DNA of 64,000 bases from Symsagittifera roscoffensis (taxonomy: Eukaryota; Xenacoelomorpha; Acoela; Convolutidae). The notes under the pieces were generated by a model. That model ran no database searches. It worked only from the letters and a program-made list of their open reading frames with translations, and had not been told where the DNA came from. Location: assembly GCF_963678635.1 (NCBI RefSeq), contig NC_087064.1, forward strand, positions 16,237,802-16,301,801, in the 5' to 3' direction. Numbering within the stretch: position 1 is the stretch's first letter; the number at the start of each line of letters is the position of its first letter. A program made the translations under genes and the position numbers. This document shows positions 51,401 to 54,400 of this stretch, one piece after another.

Positions 51401-54400
51401 AAATAAAAGAGTGGTGTCGTGTTGACGTTGACGGAGATCTTATTACTTTTTCATTGTTTAGAAACATCGTTAATTCAGTAACTTTAGTTCAAAAATGGAG
51501 AAAAATTTATTCAAATGAGAACACTGCCAGAGTTATGAATAATTCCGAAATAAAAACTTTGAATTAGATTAATTGGTCAATCATTATTTAATGAACCAAA
51601 TGTAATTCTTAAAAAACAAAAATTATAAACCAAGAAAACCCAAAGTAGCTGTTGAATCATTGTTAGTGGTTGATTTTGAGGTTCCGTACAAAATTTTTTA
51701 TAAATAATCTGGAGATGAATGAAAAATTATATTTATGAATATTTCATGCTGATTGGTTAAAATCAAAAATGATATAAGCTTCCGAAAAAGTGAAAGCTCA
51801 GTTCTGATTTGTTGATATCAAAATGGAGAAAACTCCATTATAAGTAGAGCTTGATTATAATTGGTTTTATGCAAATTGACAAAAACTTTCAATTTGAGAG
51901 TTTGTTTGAAATTCATCCTTTTTCTCATAGAATTTTATTTTAAAAAATTCACTCAAATTTAAGATATTTTTGGCAGTGAAAATACATTTTACGCCAATTA
52001 TCTCAGATTGGCATATTTAACGTGAGTTACTTCCCAAAAATCTTGATTTTTGCATTAATTTTTGTTTTAGTTTTAATATAGTTGTAATTTTGGTTTAATT
52101 GTCATCGACAAAAAAAATCCAGGAAGGCTTGAATCATGACATTGGACCAAAAAATTTTAACGAAAGCTGACTTTATTGATCAATTGAAATGAATTTCTTG
52201 ACTGAATTTAAAGTTAGCTGGACAAAAAACTGGTTAAGTGTTCAATGGAAACTGTGAATGGAAAACGTTGTATAGATGCTGAGTCTAATATGAATAATTT
52301 TTCTTTACTTTAGATTTCTTGAATAACTTTATATTAAGTTGAAACGTTGATTATTTTTCCTAAAACTTGAGATTTTTCCGCAAAAAAAAATAGACATTTG
52401 AACTTTACCATTCAAAACGTTGAAGTCTATAATATCACATTGAAAAAATTTTTCCCTATCCTAAAAGATAGAGTCTTTGGTAAATAGAGTCTTAAACATT
52501 GCAGCATCAGCAAAATCAGACCCCAAAAAATTACCGTCTTACCATCTGAAACTCTGAAACTTAAGTTAATGCTTGGTAAACCTATAGCATATCTTAATAC
52601 ATAGGGTGGAGACAGGATAGCTATTCCCTATCCGAATACATGGTGGCTCCAACCCCACACAATTTGAATCCAACCTATACTACTGATCGAAAAGATGTCC
52701 TTTCTTTAACTATTTGAGTTTTAGCCGTTCAGTTCAATTTGCTGGCAATAAATGACAATGTGACAATGAACTGTTGAACATTGATCTGATTTTGGCCTGT
52801 TGCGGAATCCGTTTACATTTCACAAATGCACAGTTTGGCCCCGTAATGGTCAGAGGAAACAGATACATTTATGAACTAACCCTTTTTGTTTTGTTTTTTG
52901 CTCATGAATAATTCAAGCTGGTTTTTAAAACTCATTTTCAATCAAAACGGAAATCAGAAACTGCAAATAGGATGCTACTAGGCTTTAACTGCAAAACGAT
53001 AATATATATTTTTTCACCCCAATCACAAAAAAAATATATCGAACAGACTTTTTTGTATAAGCTCAACAAGAGAATGTCATCATTAGAAACTTATTGTTCT
53101 GACTTTCGATACGAAATTAACGGAATATTTGTGCTCGAGGTGGGTTTTTTTCTTCAGACAAACTTCAACATTTTAACTGGCCATTTTTGACGGAATTTTT
53201 TAATATAATTTGAAAGATATTGTTGTCGTGAGCTGAAATTTGAAAGGATATTTCACCTGTGATCATTTTTTGTGAAGTTATAGGGGCTGAAAGGTTGCCA
53301 TTTCGGTCAATTTGGGACATTTAACGAGCGATATATTTCGCGCTATTAACGCGTAAGCGGAGAGTTAATCCGTCTTAAAAATTGCTCCAAATCGGTTGAA
53401 AGAAGCTTGTTTACCTTAATTCATTTTTTACAAGGAGCAAATTCTATCCTACTGTACGTTAAATGCCGCGTGGAGGGACAAATTTCATTGGATAAAAGAT
53501 TTTTCACTTTGTTTTATTTCGTTTGATTTTTCAAAATTATTGCTACTCCACAAACTTTAAAATGCAGTCGGAACATTCAGGGCTTCGCCCTGATACGAGC
53601 AGTCTTGTTGCTGTATAAACTCAACAACACAAAGTCAGTTCAAAAACTTAGTTCTTGCTTAAGTTCAACAAAAGAACGTAAATGTAACGAAATCACAATT
53701 CTTTGATGTCACAAAATTGAGGCGGATTTCGTTGTCACAAAATGCTGAGTCATTTCAATTTCATGGTGTTTTTCACATAAAATGCAATTTACCTAAATCA
53801 GACAGAATAGGACCCAAACTGTTAATCGAATGAAAAAAAATGATCCATTAAAAAATATCGACTGAAAATTCCTGTCATAATTATCAGGCTTTTAACAGTT
53901 CAAACAAACAAACAGATCGCCTAATATATGCAACAAACAAAAATTGGCACGTTGAATTTTTTTCTCCGACTTTCGAAACGAAAGTGACGGAATATTTGTG
54001 CTCGGGGTGGTTTTTTTTTCTTCAGACAATATTCGACTTTTTAACTAGCCATTTTTGACAGATTTTTTTTATATCATTCGAAAAAGTATTGTTTTCCTGA
54101 GCTAAAATTTGAAAAGATATTTTACCTGTGATGTTTATTTTGTGAAGTTATGGGGGTTTAAAGATTGTCATTTTGGCCAATTTGGGACAATTAACGCGCG
54201 ATATATCTCGCACTATTAACGCGTAAGCGGAGAGTTAATCCGTCTTATTCCAAATTGGTTGAAAGAAGCTTATTTGCCATAAATTATTTGTTACAAGGAG
54301 GAAAATCTATCCTTTTGTTCTTTATTGGGTGTGTGGGGGATAATTTTCATTAAAAATTTCAAATTAAAAAAAAAAAAATTTCATTTTGTTTTATTTCATT

